DNA from: Bromus sterilis
Lineage: Eukaryota > Streptophyta > Magnoliopsida > Poales > Poaceae
Length of the DNA: 64,000 nt
Reading direction: 5' to 3'
Assembly (NCBI GenBank): GCA_950022295.1
Contig: OX465598.1
Location: 175,292,001 to 175,356,000, forward strand
Shown: one piece after another, positions 12,144-22,968 of the stretch
Layout: the number at the start of each line of letters is the position of its first letter
How positions within the stretch are numbered: the first letter of the stretch is position 1
The notes under the pieces: model-generated
Told to the model about the DNA's origin: nothing
What the model saw: the letters and a program-made list of their open reading frames with translations, nothing else
Database searches by the model: none
Translations under genes and position numbers: made by a program

Positions 12144-12298
12144 GTTGCGCCGCTGACACCTACTTATCATCTCCGGAGTCCTACTGGTCGATACTCTCAA
12201 CCTTGGTATCCTCACCAAGGGAGACTTGCCGCTACGCTGCATCTCACCTTCTACTTGGGGTAACCAACGAAGGGCGAGAAGAAATTATCATCTCTCGC
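12144..12298 (+). mobile_element. Post-LTR leader fragment of an A/E-type element
   Basis: It contains GCTGACACCTAC, a degenerate ACCTTGGTATC...CCAAGGG segment and CTTGGGGTAACCAACGA. The same order is found after the E LTR (38340-38480) and, inverted, at 48236-48393. So it is the start of an internal region lying right of LTR 2. Its right edge is set only by the loss of similarity. Confidence 0.6.
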
Positions 12299-13277
12299 GT
12301 ATCAGGCATCATCGAGATCATCATCACCATCATCCTCATCACCAGAACCATCTCTATCTTCATCCCATCTCACTTTACCATTGCAATCCGTGTTGTACCT
12401 GGCACTATTCATCCCTCTACTCTACCGGTGTTGATTACTCTTTTGTTGTGAATGCTATTGAGTTTTGTCGGAGAATTATTGTTATGACAATATTGTTCAT
12501 CATTTATTCATCACCTCTGATCATGATCTCTTTTATGTCTCGTGAGTAGTTCCTTTAGTTCTTGAGGACATGGGAGAAGTATTGTTGTTAGTAGTCATAT
12601 GATGCTTAAGTAATATGTGTTGATTGATATTTATGTTGTGGTGTTATTCTTCTAGTGGTGTTATGTGAACGTCGACTACATAACACTTCGCCTTTTTAAA
12701 GACCTAGGGGAATAAATTGTGTATAAAGAATGCTTATGGTGGGTTGCCGGAGAGACAGAAACCTGAAACCCAGTTCGCATACTTTGGCACGAGGGAGTGT
12801 GGGATCCTAAAGTTTATTGCTAAGGTTAGCCTTTGCCTTAATTTCTCTCTTCTATTTGCGGATGCTTGCAAGAGGTTTAATCATAAGAGTGCACTTGTCT
12901 TAGTCTACACGTTTTGCTAGCATAGGTCTACCCACACAACACTTATAAACACAAAACATAGTACTATATGGAATATGGCGAAAGCACTTGAATACCTCTC
13001 CCGTTTGTCCCTAGGAACGCTTTAGTCTTTATAAGTTTGATCCTTCGGCTTATCCTTTGTTCAAAGGGATTGGGCCACTTGCTGCACCTTAGCACCGTTT
13101 AGTTTTCTTGCTTTAATTTCCTTGTTTCTTATACCAGAAAGCCCATAAAAATTTACCTTTCAGTGCTTGTAGTTATTCCTTTCTCAAGATCACTTGTCAG
13201 TACCTGCTCCTCTTGGGGTTCGACACTCTTACTTATGGAAAAGGCTACGATAGATCCCCTACACTTGTGGGTCATCA
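12299..13277 (+). repeat. 3' part of another gypsy-type LTR
   Basis: The segment contains CTTCTAGTGGTGTTATGTGA, the phrase GGTTGCCGGAGAGACAGAAA and an end reading ATCCCCTACACTTGTGGGTC then ATCA. I recall this order from the 3' half of abundant Triticeae LTRs that begin TGATACG and end TCATCA. The LTR start is missing. The left edge near 12299 is uncertain, because simple ATCATC-type sequence obscures it. Confidence 0.5.
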
Positions 13278-13396
13278 CGCCTGCATTCTTCAGTCCGAAA
13301 GGCATCGTCATGTAGCAAAAGGCGACGAAGGGGGTGATGAACGACGTGACTTCTTCATCATCTTCTTTCATTTGTATCTGATTGTAGCCCGAGTAT
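13278..13396 (-). pseudogene. Scrap of gypsy reverse transcriptase
   Basis: The minus strand translates as SGYNQIQMKEDDEEVTSFIT followed by a segment ending MPFGLKNAG. This is the RT core between the first catalytic region and the LTNAP-type motif. The spelling with DEE and CYMTMPFGLKNAG is that of Athila/Tat-side gypsy RT, unlike the chromovirus RTs elsewhere in the window. Only about 40 codons remain, cut on both sides by LTRs. Confidence 0.75.
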
Positions 13397-14613
13397 TGAT
13401 ACATCCCAAACGTATATATAATTTAGTCTTGTTCCATGCTCATTTGGGTGACATTGCTCTGTGTTTTGCTACACTTTTATATATTTTTACACATATTTGG
13501 ACTAACCTACTAACTTAATGCTCCCAGTGCCGGTTTTTGTCTGCTGATGTCTGTCAATTGCAGGTTTTACACATATTTACAGTGCCCAAAAGATTCCAAG
13601 AAAAAAAATAAAAAGTATACACAACGAAAGCTTTCAGAAGCCCGAAGGACAGCCATGAGTGCTTCCCGGATGTGCCGTGAGTAGTCCCCCTTGGACCATG
13701 GGTCCTTGACCAGTAGCTATGTGATGTCTTCTCTCCAATGTTGTGCTTCAATTCATAGCCCTTGTGAGCTGCCCTACATGATCAAGGCACTTATGTAATC
13801 TTTCTGCTGTTGATATGCTGTGCTTGCCAGGATCCGATGGATTATGAGATTATTTTCAAATTGTGATGAGTTATATATTTGGTTGTCTTTTTATATTTTG
13901 TTCTTGAGTAATTATTGCATGTTCTCCGTTTCTTTTTATTGCTTTGGCCAAGTAATAGGTAGTAACTCCAAGAGGGAGCGTTATGCTTGATTGTGGGTTC
14001 ATGCCCCCTGATGTCTAGCTTGAGTGACAGAAACATGAGACTAGGGGATGTGTTTTTGCCACCAGGGAGAAAACAACGGTCCTTGTAACCATGGTTGCAA
14101 GGATTGTTTACCTTACACAAAGTTTGTTAATGCAGTTGTCTGTTGCTTTTGGGTTTACACTTTGGGTGGGGCTCACAACATAAAACCAGCGAGATGTTCT
14201 GGATAGATATATCAAGGTGGATGATTAGTAAGTAGAGGTTGATGAATAAACGGTCTACTTGTCTAGGCGTACTGCCCATACTTTTGAGCCTCTAAATTTC
14301 TTGTGGCATAGTTAGCATTGCGATGCGTTTATAATTCTGTCAATTGCCCAGCTGTAATTTGTTCACCTAGCTTAGCTGTTTTATTAAGTTTTGGGAGAGA
14401 TACATCACTAGTGAACATCATGGGACCCCGGTCCATATTTCCACCACTGTTTACACTTCAACACTTTGCTGGTTTATTTCCTTTCAATTGCAATCACCAT
14501 CACTATTTCCACCATGCGTTAGATTCTTTTTAAACGACAAGGCCGGTGAGATTGATAACCTCTCTGTACTTGTTGAGAGAAAAGTTATTTGTTTCTTGTG
14601 CAGGTCCACGTCA
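13397..14613 (+). repeat. LTR of element E (relative of A)
   Basis: It starts TGATACATCCCAAACG and ends GTCCACGTCA (1217 bp). It is shorter than the 1489-bp relatives mainly because the GC-rich promoter block is missing near 13600-13660. The sequence continues for six bases, is interrupted by element C, and resumes at 38335 with the leader. This is therefore the 5' LTR of E. AGTAT (13392-13396) would be the left target duplication. Confidence 0.8.
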
Positions 14614-15090
14614 ACCTTATGTGACATCCCACATTTCTAAATTCGAATGTTAATAGATCATCATATGCATATCATGCTGGAGTTTTGCATTGTTTGGTTT
14701 TTTCCAAATATATTAAACATTTTTCAACTGGGGCAATTCAACTGGAGAGATATAATATAACTTATCACCCATTTTAAATAAAGTTGAAAAGTATTGAAAA
14801 TATTTTTAATTTTTATACGGAGTTTATTGCATAAGAGGTATTTATGAAAATTGCATAATAGATGAAATAATAATTTCGGCAAAAACAATTATTTTTATTA
14901 ATTTTTATTGTTGTGACATTTTTGAAATTCATATTTTATTATTTAAAAATGTTCTCCGTAGTCGGTTGACCAAATAAAATAAAATAAAACGGGTTTTTGT
15001 TTTGGGCCTTCTAGCGGCCGAGACGGCTATTTAGCGCTACGTGCAATTTGAGTCCGTTTCGGACTCAGAAAAAAAAAAATTTCCTGGGGC

Positions 15091-15098
15091 TATAAATA
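15091..15098 (+). promoter_or_regulatory. Candidate TATA box of LTR C
   Basis: TATAAATA lies about 470 nt into the LTR, followed within 100 nt by the CCG-rich block. It is conserved in the 3' LTR at 23507-23514. Confidence 0.55.
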
Positions 15099-15218
15099 TT
15101 TTTCAAATTTTTCTATTTTCTTTTTTTTCCAAAACCATAATTACTAAATCACCGTGGGCCCCGCCGCAGAAATCCGCCGCCGCCACTGTTGGGCCGCGCC
15201 GCCGGACAACCGCCGCCG

Positions 15219-15273
15219 GTAAGCGCCGTCGCCGCCCGCTCCACACCGCGCCGCCACCCCGCCGCTGGTAAGT
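15219..15273 (+). promoter_or_regulatory. Candidate duplicated 5' splice donors in the LTR C leader
   Basis: CCG|GTAAGC (GT at 15219-15220) and CTG|GTAAGT (GT at 15268-15269) lie in two copies of a roughly 49-bp repeat. The 3' LTR keeps only one copy (GGTAAGCGCC near 23622). They lie downstream of the TATA motif, so either could join the leader to the acceptors at 17402 or 18462. Splicing is inferred. Confidence 0.4.
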
Positions 15274-17235
15274 GCCGTCGCCGCCCGCTCGACCTCGCGC
15301 CGCCACCGCCTCTCGGCCATTGGATCTCAATCCAACGGTCCGTAATAGATTGGGTGGTTTCAGTTCGGTTTTTTATTTTATTTTAGGATTAGGGTTCCGT
15401 TTAACCCCGGTTTTGTTAAACAGCGAACACTCGCCGGAACGTTCGCCGGAGTGGACGCCGTTCGCTCTGTAGCCGAGGACCTGTTCGCGGCAGAAAAGTT
15501 ATTTTATTCACGATTAGGCCTTTTTTTCGGTTTTCACCCTAGAACGGTAATTGCTATATCTTTTAAACCGTAGCTCTGTTTTAGGTGATTCTTTTTGCGT
15601 TTCGACCGAGGTGAATTCTAGTTTACAGTAGGATGCACTTTTCACTGTTATAATTTTCGAATTTGAATTTTGTACAGATTTAAGTTCAAACTTCCGGTGA
15701 CCGTATCTTTTATACGGTGTATCCATTTTTGCTGATTCCAGTTGCATTGGGATCGTGGTGACCTGTAGATATCATTTAGCTACTTTTTAGTTGGTTTTCT
15801 GGATGTTCATTTGGTTCTTTTACTGTTGCATTGTTTATGTGTTATATGGTGTATTGAATGCTATATTGTTTGATCGTGTAGACTGTCCGGAGTGCAACGC
15901 TTCGTTCTGTGAAGAGTGTGATCATCAGGAACAGGATTAAGGCAAGTCATACTTTGACCATTTCACAACCTATAATTCTTTTTACTTATGCACGTAGAAA
16001 ATATCACCCTATGCATGTGTAGGAAGTTTTATATTATTATTGCTGCAAACCTGGTAGGGTACCCATATGATCTTATCATGTTTTCTTAGACAATCTAGCA
16101 CGTGCTTGCTATATATTTGCTATTCTTGTAGACGTGGATTGGTTTGAGATTATATTCAGCTATGTGACGATTTAATGACTTGACTAGCAACCTTTAATTA
16201 GAATACACTCCTGGACGGGCAGGGAGTGCTTCCTGGGGGCTCGTGCCTTATCTAAGGCGAGACCAGGTTGTACCGCTAATGGTTGGTTTTGGTGCTCGAA
16301 AGTACGTCATGGTATCTACCATCTGAATGTAAGTGGGCGCCGTCCAAGCTCAAAAATATCAGACATACTTGGTGACTAGGAGCTTCCATGTACATTCGCT
16401 GGCCATATGGGATCTGGCTTAGTTGAGTACGATGTAGGAAGCCTCTCCCGTGCAAAGCTAGAAGATGTAGATGTGATAGGTGGTACTGGTTGCCGTTGGG
16501 TGTAGCTGACCTCTTCTGAAATATTTCGTCTCAATCTTCCGGTTGAGTCCAGTGGGAAAAGTGTACTAACCTCTGCAGAGTAAAAAATAATAATGATTAG
16601 TCGTGTCCCCGATTATGGACAATCCTGAGCTACTATACATTACTGTTACTGGAGGATCTTGACAGATGAATCACCATAATAAACTTGAGTTGGAAAGATT
16701 TAATAAAGGGTGTGGATTGGAACTGGTGTGCCCAGTTAATTCTTAAGTAGTAAGTTAAACTAAAATTTCGACTAGGTAGATTGGGAAAAATCATCTCTCT
16801 GCAAAACAAAACCATAAGTCTTTCCTTTGACTTATCCTTGCATGTAGCGATAGGTCTGTTATATCCTTTCTCGTGTGACTTGACGTACAAATCAGATGTA
16901 TTGACCCATTGTCGGGATGTAACCTTCGGTGTTGCAGGTTTTTCAGACGGCCAGTAAGGTGCGTTTAGGGTCGCGGGTCTTCACTCAACATGTTCGCTTG
17001 TGGATGTTGATGGGACTCCTCGTTACTTTCTTTTTCTTCCGCTATATTTATTTTGAATAAGCTAGCCTTGAGCTATGCAACTTGTTATTTATATATTTCT
17101 GGATCATACGATGTAATAATGATGCACTTGTACTTTGATATACATCTATGATACAGTGTGTGCCAGCGAGTTCGATCCAGGGACTAGCACTTGATCATAG
17201 AGGCTCCAATTCTATATGAATTGGGTCGTTACAGA

Positions 17236-17248
17236 TGGTATCAGAGCA
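17236..17248 (+). other. Primer-binding site of element C
   Basis: TGGTATCAGAGCA starts 2 nt behind the 5' LTR. It is the standard plant site complementary to the 3' end of initiator tRNA-Met. Confidence 0.9.
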
Positions 17249-17400
17249 GTGTGTTGACTGTAGGACGTGACCCTAGAAAATGGATTAGAAAAGCCATAGG
17301 AATGAAAATATTACTTTATATCACTCTATCTTGTACTTACTTACCTTCTCTATCTCGTATTCATACATGTTCTAATCTTGCCTTTCCTCTCTTTGATTAT

Positions 17401-17402
17401 AG
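17401..17402 (+). promoter_or_regulatory. Candidate 3' splice acceptor abutting ORF1 of element C
   Basis: A pyrimidine-rich stretch ending CTCTCTTTGATTATAG lies directly before the ATG at 17403. See the matching sites at 18462, 32829, 55345 and 56456. Confidence 0.55.
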
Positions 17403-18122
17403 ATGACTACTTTGTCTTACCGCTCTATGGCGTTTGGACCTGAGCTCAGGGGGATTTTCCATCACCTGAGCATCTACGCGCCAGTCTTTCAGCCGAACAT
17501 AGTAGAGACAAGGGGAGCTGATGACTACTGGCGAGTGGAAGCATTTTTTCTTGGAAGCAACACGGAGGAAAGGGTGATCACGGAGTCATTCGAGGTGCAT
17601 GCGCCGGAGAAGGAGCAGTGTTTCCGGATAGCCGCTCACATCGATCTTGGACACCTCGTCAACCGGTATATCGGCAAGCTAAAGGGTACGGTGTACGAGA
17701 AGATGACCAAGATCCTTCCATCGGGGAACATATGGCCAAAGAAGTTCATGATTTTTCTTGGGACCATTTGGCCAGGTACAACTACCTACTTCATCCAGAG
17801 CCTGGAGAAGCACATCCTCAACCTGGAGAAGAGCACTCAGTCGGATCTCTACACCATCACTGAGTTGCAGTAGAATAACAACAAGCTCAAGAGGGACACC
17901 AACAAGCTGAAGAATGAGAAGATGGAGATTCAAGAGGAGATCAAGAGGCTGAAGGAGAAGCTGAAGGCCAATGGTGTTGAAGAAAAGGAAGACGAACCAG
18001 AAGTGGAGACCTCGGGGGAAGAAGATGAACCGATTCCCAAGAGGCGCAACCGCATTAGTGGGCATGAATACCGTATGATGTTTAGCAAAGACAGCGTTCG
18101 GAATTACTTCACCAGCAATTAG
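17403..18122 (+). pseudogene. ORF1 of element C: extra ORF before gag, dsRBD-like N-terminus and coiled coil
   Basis: A 239-codon frame from ATG 17403 to TAG 18120, broken by one in-frame TAG at 17871 (codon 157); the frame continues unchanged behind it. Residues about 12-90 fit alpha-beta-beta-beta-alpha: PELRGIFHHL, PVFQPNIVETR, DYWRVEAFFLG, then a helix EKEQCFRIAAHIDLGHLV. The order and the AA pair in the last helix resemble a dsRNA-binding domain. Residues about 131-195 are charged and heptad-like (coiled coil). The tail is acidic with PKRRNR, a possible nuclear signal. The ATG abuts a splice acceptor. The family is unknown to me. The RNA-binding fold is inference, and a purely structural coiled-coil protein is the alternative. 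Confidence 0.6.
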
Positions 18123-18462
18123 TTTATTATCGTTATCGTGTTAGCGTATTTGAGCATGTCGACTTATTCGGTATGGCAATACTAGGTTGTTTGATATACT
18201 CTTATATTCGTGGTTGTGTTGAGGATCTTATATTATTTATGCAATATATTTTGAGACTATATGGTATGATTGTATTTTCTTATTGGTATGAGTGATTTTG
18301 CTTGATGATATTGATGGTTGATGATTGATGATAATTGTATGATGATTGTGTGGTATGATATGTTGTATATGTATATGTTGTCTTGATCATAATAATCATA
18401 TGTGGTAGGATATATTTCCCTAGCTACTTTCTATCTGCAACTTACCTATTCTTGCCCAACAG
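18123..18462 (+). other. Spacer between ORF1 and gag of element C
   Basis: AT-rich, with TGATGATTGATGAT-type simple sequence. It has no ORF and ends in a splice-acceptor-like tract, CCTATTCTTGCCCAACAG, directly in front of the gag ATG. It probably serves as intron sequence for a spliced gag RNA. Confidence 0.55.
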
Positions 18463-21400
18463 ATGCCGCCGAGACGTGATCCCATGGGAAATGGGAACAA
18501 CAACATTGAAGTGCCAGCTTACATGCAGCAGTTACTTCAAGGACAAGCCCAGCTGATCCAGTTGCTCACTCAGAATATGGGCAACAACAACAACAATGCG
18601 CCACCACCACCACCACCTGTGGACACGCTTGCGAGGTTCCTAAGGTTGAATCCTCAGAGGTTCTCTAGCACTCTTGAACCCATTGTGGAGGATGACTGGC
18701 TTCATTCAGTGAGCCGGGACATGGAGATAGTTGGTTGTACCGAGGCAGAGAGAGTGAGGTTTGCCTCACATTTGCTGGAGGGTCCTTCCGCTGCATGGTG
18801 GGACAACTACTTGGTGACTTATCCCATCGACACCATCACTTGGGTGCAGTTTCAGACTGCATTTCGTGCCGCACATGTCTCTGCAGGCGCCATGGCTTTG
18901 AAGAAGAAGGAATTCCGCAGCTTGCGCTAAGGAGGTCGCACAGTAGCGGAGTATGTAGAGGAATTCAACAAGCTTGCCCGCTATGCTCCAAATGATGTCA
19001 ACACGGATGCAGCTAGGCAAGAGAAGTTCTTGGAGGGTCTAAACAATGAGTTGGGAGTTCAGTTGATGGTGGCTACTTTCAACAATTGCCAAGGACTCAT
19101 TGACAAGGCTATTGTGCTGGAAGGGAAACATCAGGCTATGGAGTACCGCAAGAGGAAGTACAACAACAACAACAATAACAAGTACAACTCAGGGCCACAG
19201 CAGAAGCATCGCACTTCCTATAATGGGAATGGAGGACATAACCATCATGGAGTAAATGGGAATGACCATCATGGTGGGAATGGACACAATCATAATGGAG
19301 GTAATGTCCACAACCATAATGGCCACAACCACCAGAATGGGCACAAGAATGGAAATGGCAATGGGAAAGGAAATGGAAATGGAGGGAACTACAAGCAGAA
19401 CCGTCAAGTGGTGAATGCTCAGAAGGACCTTAATCAAGTTCAGTGCTTCAAGTGCAGGAAGATGGGACACTACTCCAACATGTGCCCGGAGAACAAGGAC
19501 AACAATGGGAATTCTGGAGTCAGCAAGCCCAATCCTATCAACAAGGGGCATGTGAACCATGTCAACGTGGAGGAGATTTCTGATGAGCCTGATGCAATGA
19601 TTGGTATGTTCCTTATCAATTCAGTACCCACACTTCTTCTTTTTGATTCTGGTGCATCTCATTCATTCATATCAAGGGTATTTGTGGATAAGCATGAGTT
19701 ACCTACCGTAGTTCTTAAGTAATCTATGCTCATAAGTTCACCGGGAGCGGAGATGTCAGCTAGTTTGGGATGCTATCAGATAAGCCTAGACATAGGGAAG
19801 CATGATTTTCCTACATATTTGATTATATTGAAGTCACAAGGTTTGGATGTTATATTGGGCATGGATTGGCTAGCCAAGTACCAAGGTGTTATTGATTCCG
19901 CCAGTCGGTCCATCACTCTCCGTACACCGACTGGGCAGAAGATCAGATATGTGTCCAAGTGTAAGCATCAACATGCTCAGGTGAATTTTCTTAAGGCGGG
20001 TAGCCTGGATGATGTGCGTGTTGTGAGGGATTATCCGGATGTGTTTCCAGAGGAGTTGCCAGGTATGCCACCGAATAGGGAGATTGAGTTTCTTATTGAT
20101 TTAATATCAGGCATTGGGCCTATTGCTAAGAGACCGTATAGGATGTCCGCTAATGCACTTGCAGAGTTGAAGGAGCAGATTAGAGAGTTACAGGCAAAGG
20201 GATTCATTCGCCCAAGCTCGTCACCTTGGGGATCTCCAGTGTTGTTTGTTGAGAAGAAGGATGGAACCCATAGGATGTGTGTTGATTACCTTTCTCTGAA
20301 TGACGTTACTATCAAGAACAAGTATCATCTACCTGTGATTAATGATCTATTTGACCAGTTAGAGGGAGCTTGTGTGTTCTCTAAGATTGATCTTCGTTCT
20401 GGTTATCATCAAGTGAAGATTCGGGAGAAGGATATTCCAAAGACTGCTTTTACTACAAGGTATGGATTGTATGAGTATACTATTATGTCATTTGGATTGA
20501 CTAATGCTCTTGCATACTTCATGAATATGATGAATAAGGTGTTTATGGAGTTCTTGTATAAATTCGTTGTGGTGTTCATTGATGATATACTGGTGTATTC
20601 CAAGAATGAGCAAGACCATGAAGCACATCTGCGTTTGGTATTGGAGAAGCTCAGGGAACACAAATTGTATGCCAAGTTCAGCAAGTGTGAGTTTTGGTTG
20701 AAGGAGGTAGGATTCCTTGGACATGTTGTGTCAGGAGATGGAGTAGCTGTGGACCCATCCAAGGTTTCAACAGTTACAGAATGGGAGACACCCACGACAG
20801 TTGGAGACATTCGCAGTTTCTTGGGGCTTGCATGATATTATAGGAGGTTCATTGAGAAGTTCTCCAAGATTGCAAAACCAATGAATGTGCTGTTAAAGAA
20901 AGAGAATAAGTTTGATTGGAGCCAGGAATGTGAAACCAGCTTTCAAGAGTTGAAGAAACGGTTAGTAACTGCACCAGTTTTATGTTTTCCTGATATACAT
21001 AAAGATTTCGAAGTATATTGTGATGCATCTCGTCGAGGACTTGGTTGTGTTTTGATGCAAGGAGGTAAAGTTGTTGCTTATGCTTCACGTCAGCTTAAGA
21101 ACCATGAGCAGAACTATCCTACCCATGATTTGGAGTTAGATGCAGTTGTTCATGTATTGAAAACATTGAGGCAATATCTTATGGGTAATCATTGTGAGGT
21201 ATTTACTGATCATAAGAGTTTGAAGTACATTTTTAATCAGAAGGAGTTGAATCTCAGGCAGGGTAGATGGCTAGAGCTTATTAAGGATTTTGATTTGAAT
21301 GTGCAGTATCATCCTGGTAAAGCGAATGTGATTGCTGATGCATTGAGCCGTAAGAGTCATATCAATGTTGCTAATGTTGAGGATATGCCACTTGAGTTAT

Positions 21401-22968
21401 GTGAGCAGTTCAAGAATTTCAGGTTGGAGATAGTTCCTAAGGGATATGTGGCAACATTGGAAGTGAAGCCAAATCTGTTGGAAAGAATCAGAGAAGCTCA
21501 GAAGGGTGATGCTGGGATTGATGAAATAAAGGAGAATATGACCAAAGGGAAAGCAGAGGGTTTCCGTGAGGCTGAGCATGGAGCCATTTGGTTTGAGAAG
21601 CGCATTTGTGTACCGCAGGATGCAGAGATCAGGAAGTTGATTCTTCAGGAGGCACATGATTCACCTTATTATATCCATCGCGGCAATACCAAGATGTACT
21701 TGGACTTGAGGGAGAGATTTTGGTGGCCTAGCCTAAAGCGAGAGATAGCTCAATATATTGCATTGTGTGATGTTTGCCAGAGAGTCAAAGCCGAGCATCA
21801 GAAGCCAGCAGGATTGTTGCAGCCTTTGCCTATAGCCGATTGGAAGTGGGATCGGATAGGTATGGACTTTATTACTGGTTTACCCAGGACTTGGTCAGGA
21901 TATGATTCTATTTGGGTGATTGTTGAACGTTTGACCAAGGTTACTCACTTTATTCCAGTAAAGACAACTTATACAAGTGCTAAGCTAGCCAAGATTTATA
22001 TGACCAGGATTGTTTGTCCGCATGGAGTTCCAAGCAAGGTAGTGTCTGATAGAGGTACTTAGTGTACATCCAAGTTTTGGCGTCAGTAGCATGAGACCTT
22101 GGGCACCAGGCTGGAATTCAATACAGCTTTTCATCCATAGATAGATGGGCAGACAAAGAGAGTGAATCAGATTCTGGAGGATATGTTGAGAGGTTGCGCA
22201 TAAGACTATGGGTGTAGTTGGGATGATAATCTACCATATGCTGATTTCTCATACAACAACAGTTATCAGGCTAGTCTGCAGATGGCACCATTTGAGTTAC
22301 GGTATGGCAGGAAGTGCAGAACAGCGTTGATGTGGGATGAGGTAGGAGAACGTCAGTTGTTTGGACCAGATCTGATTAGAGATGCTAAGGAGAAGGTCAA
22401 GTTGATCCGTGATAGACTGAAGATAGCACAGTCCAGGCAGAAGAGTTATGCAGATGCGAAGCGCAAGGACGTAACCTATGAGGTTGGAGACCGTGCATAT
22501 CTCAGAGTTTCACCAATTCGTGGAATCAAGAGGTTTGGAATCAAGGGCAAGTTAGCACCACGTTTTGTGGGGCCTTACAAGATCTTGGAGCGCACAGGAG
22601 AGGTAGCTTATCAGTTGGAGTTGCCAGAAGCCTTGTCAGGAGTTCATGGTGTGTTTCACGTATCCCAGCTGAAGAAGTGTCATGCAGAGATGGCAGATAT
22701 TCCTTTGAGAGATACAGTGCCACTTGAGGCAATTCAGTTGGAGAGTGACTTGACTTATGAGGAGAAACCTGTGAAGATTCTGGAGACTGCAGAAAGAGTT
22801 ACCCGCACCAAGACAATCAAGCTATGCAAAGTTCAGCGGGATCATCATACTGAGGAAGAAGCCACTTGGGAGCGAGAAGAAGATTTGAAGCAAGATCATC
22901 CACACCTCTTTTCTAGCCAGCCTCGAATCTCGTGGAAGAGATTCATCTTAAGGGGGGTAGGTTTGTAA
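18463..22968 (+). pseudogene. gag-pol polyprotein of element C (chromovirus), seven nonsense mutations
   Basis: One frame of 1501 codons without frameshift. Stops lie at 18928, 19720, 20833, 22060, 22087, 22138 and 22201. Domains by codon: gag 1-327 with a His/Asn/Gly-rich tract (about 259-313); CCHC knuckle 328-341; protease DSGASHS at 395; RT with FIDDIL (Asp 707-708); RNase H Asp 854; integrase HHCC, then Asp 1135 and Asp 1196. The third catalytic position (codon 1232, 35 residues after Asp 1196) is Lys instead of Glu. A chromodomain-like segment (about 1433-1477, ending EEEATWEREEDL) follows. Two further family-breaking changes are VDYLSLND and VQRDHH. The frame runs through the polypurine tract and ends at TAA inside the LTR. 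The element cannot be autonomous now. Confidence 0.93.
22950..22963 (+). other. Polypurine tract of element C
   Basis: AAGGGGGGTAGGTT lies immediately before the 3' LTR at 22964. It is also coding, as it lies inside the last codons of pol. Confidence 0.85.

Larger units (their letters stand above)
14620..17233 (+). repeat. 5' LTR of element C
   Basis: It runs from TGTGACATCCC to GGTCGTTACA (2614 bp). Relative to the 3' LTR it has a deletion of about 60 bp near 14800, a local duplication in the CCG-rich block (15218-15310) and many substitutions, so the insertion is not recent. Confidence 0.9.
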
